NCBI GenBank assembly: GCA_045802495.1
Contig: JBJMQW010000451.1
Span: forward strand, 1-5,521
Source of the DNA: AP-15 sp045802495
GTDB taxonomy: Bacteria > Pseudomonadota > Alphaproteobacteria > ATCC43930 > CGMCC-115725
Reading direction: 5' to 3'
Length of the DNA: 5,521 nt
Shown: in pieces, positions 5,488 through 5,521 of the stretch
Numbering within the stretch: position 1 is the stretch's first letter
Layout: the number at the start of each line of letters is the position of its first letter
Program-made: the position numbers and the translations under genes
Notes under the pieces: generated by a model
Database searches by the model: none
Told to the model about the DNA's origin: nothing
Seen by the model: the letters and a program-made list of their open reading frames with translations, nothing else

Positions 5488-5521
5488 TTTCTCTCTAAAG
5501 TTGAAGAGCGGTACGCTGTCC

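Overview
The window is GC-rich chromosomal DNA from an alphaproteobacterium. A sphingomonad or a close relative is my best guess, from the look of the PepN, the IbpA-like Hsp20, the cysteine-free L31 and an apparent ROSE-type RNA thermometer; I cannot fix the genus from sequence alone. All seven genes I can support lie on the minus strand, so the window reads from right to left. I see no mobile element, CRISPR array, tRNA or rRNA, and no gene-free stretch longer than 300 bases.

Layout in transcription order: (1) about 165 bases of upstream DNA (5357-5521) holding a 9-bp inverted repeat and the pepN ribosome binding site; (2) pepN (5356-2660), a complete M1 aminopeptidase N; (3) a small ORF of 67 codons (2649-2446), starting 10 bases after the pepN stop and ending in an ATGA overlap with (4) a 319-aa predicted membrane protein of unknown function (2449-1490); (5) rpmE (1400-1173) for ribosomal protein L31, with its own sigma70-type promoter; (6) an IbpA-like small heat-shock gene (1017-538), with an RpoH-like promoter, a ROSE-like leader that can pair with its Shine-Dalgarno sequence, and a strong intrinsic terminator; (7) a csbD-family stress gene (392-207), followed after 26 bases by (8) a 26-codon ORF (180-100) for a one-helix membrane peptide and a second strong terminator.

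Functionally there are two parts. The right part is housekeeping: peptide turnover (PepN), two genes of unknown role apparently translated in its wake, and a ribosomal protein. The left part is a compact stress section of two separately terminated units. One appears to be heat-controlled twice, at transcription (RpoH) and at translation (RNA thermometer). The other looks like a general-stress unit, with an EcfG-like GGAAC element ahead of csbD. The least described items are the 26-aa hydrophobic peptide, which has a textbook ribosome binding site, and the 67-aa ORF between pepN and the membrane protein gene.
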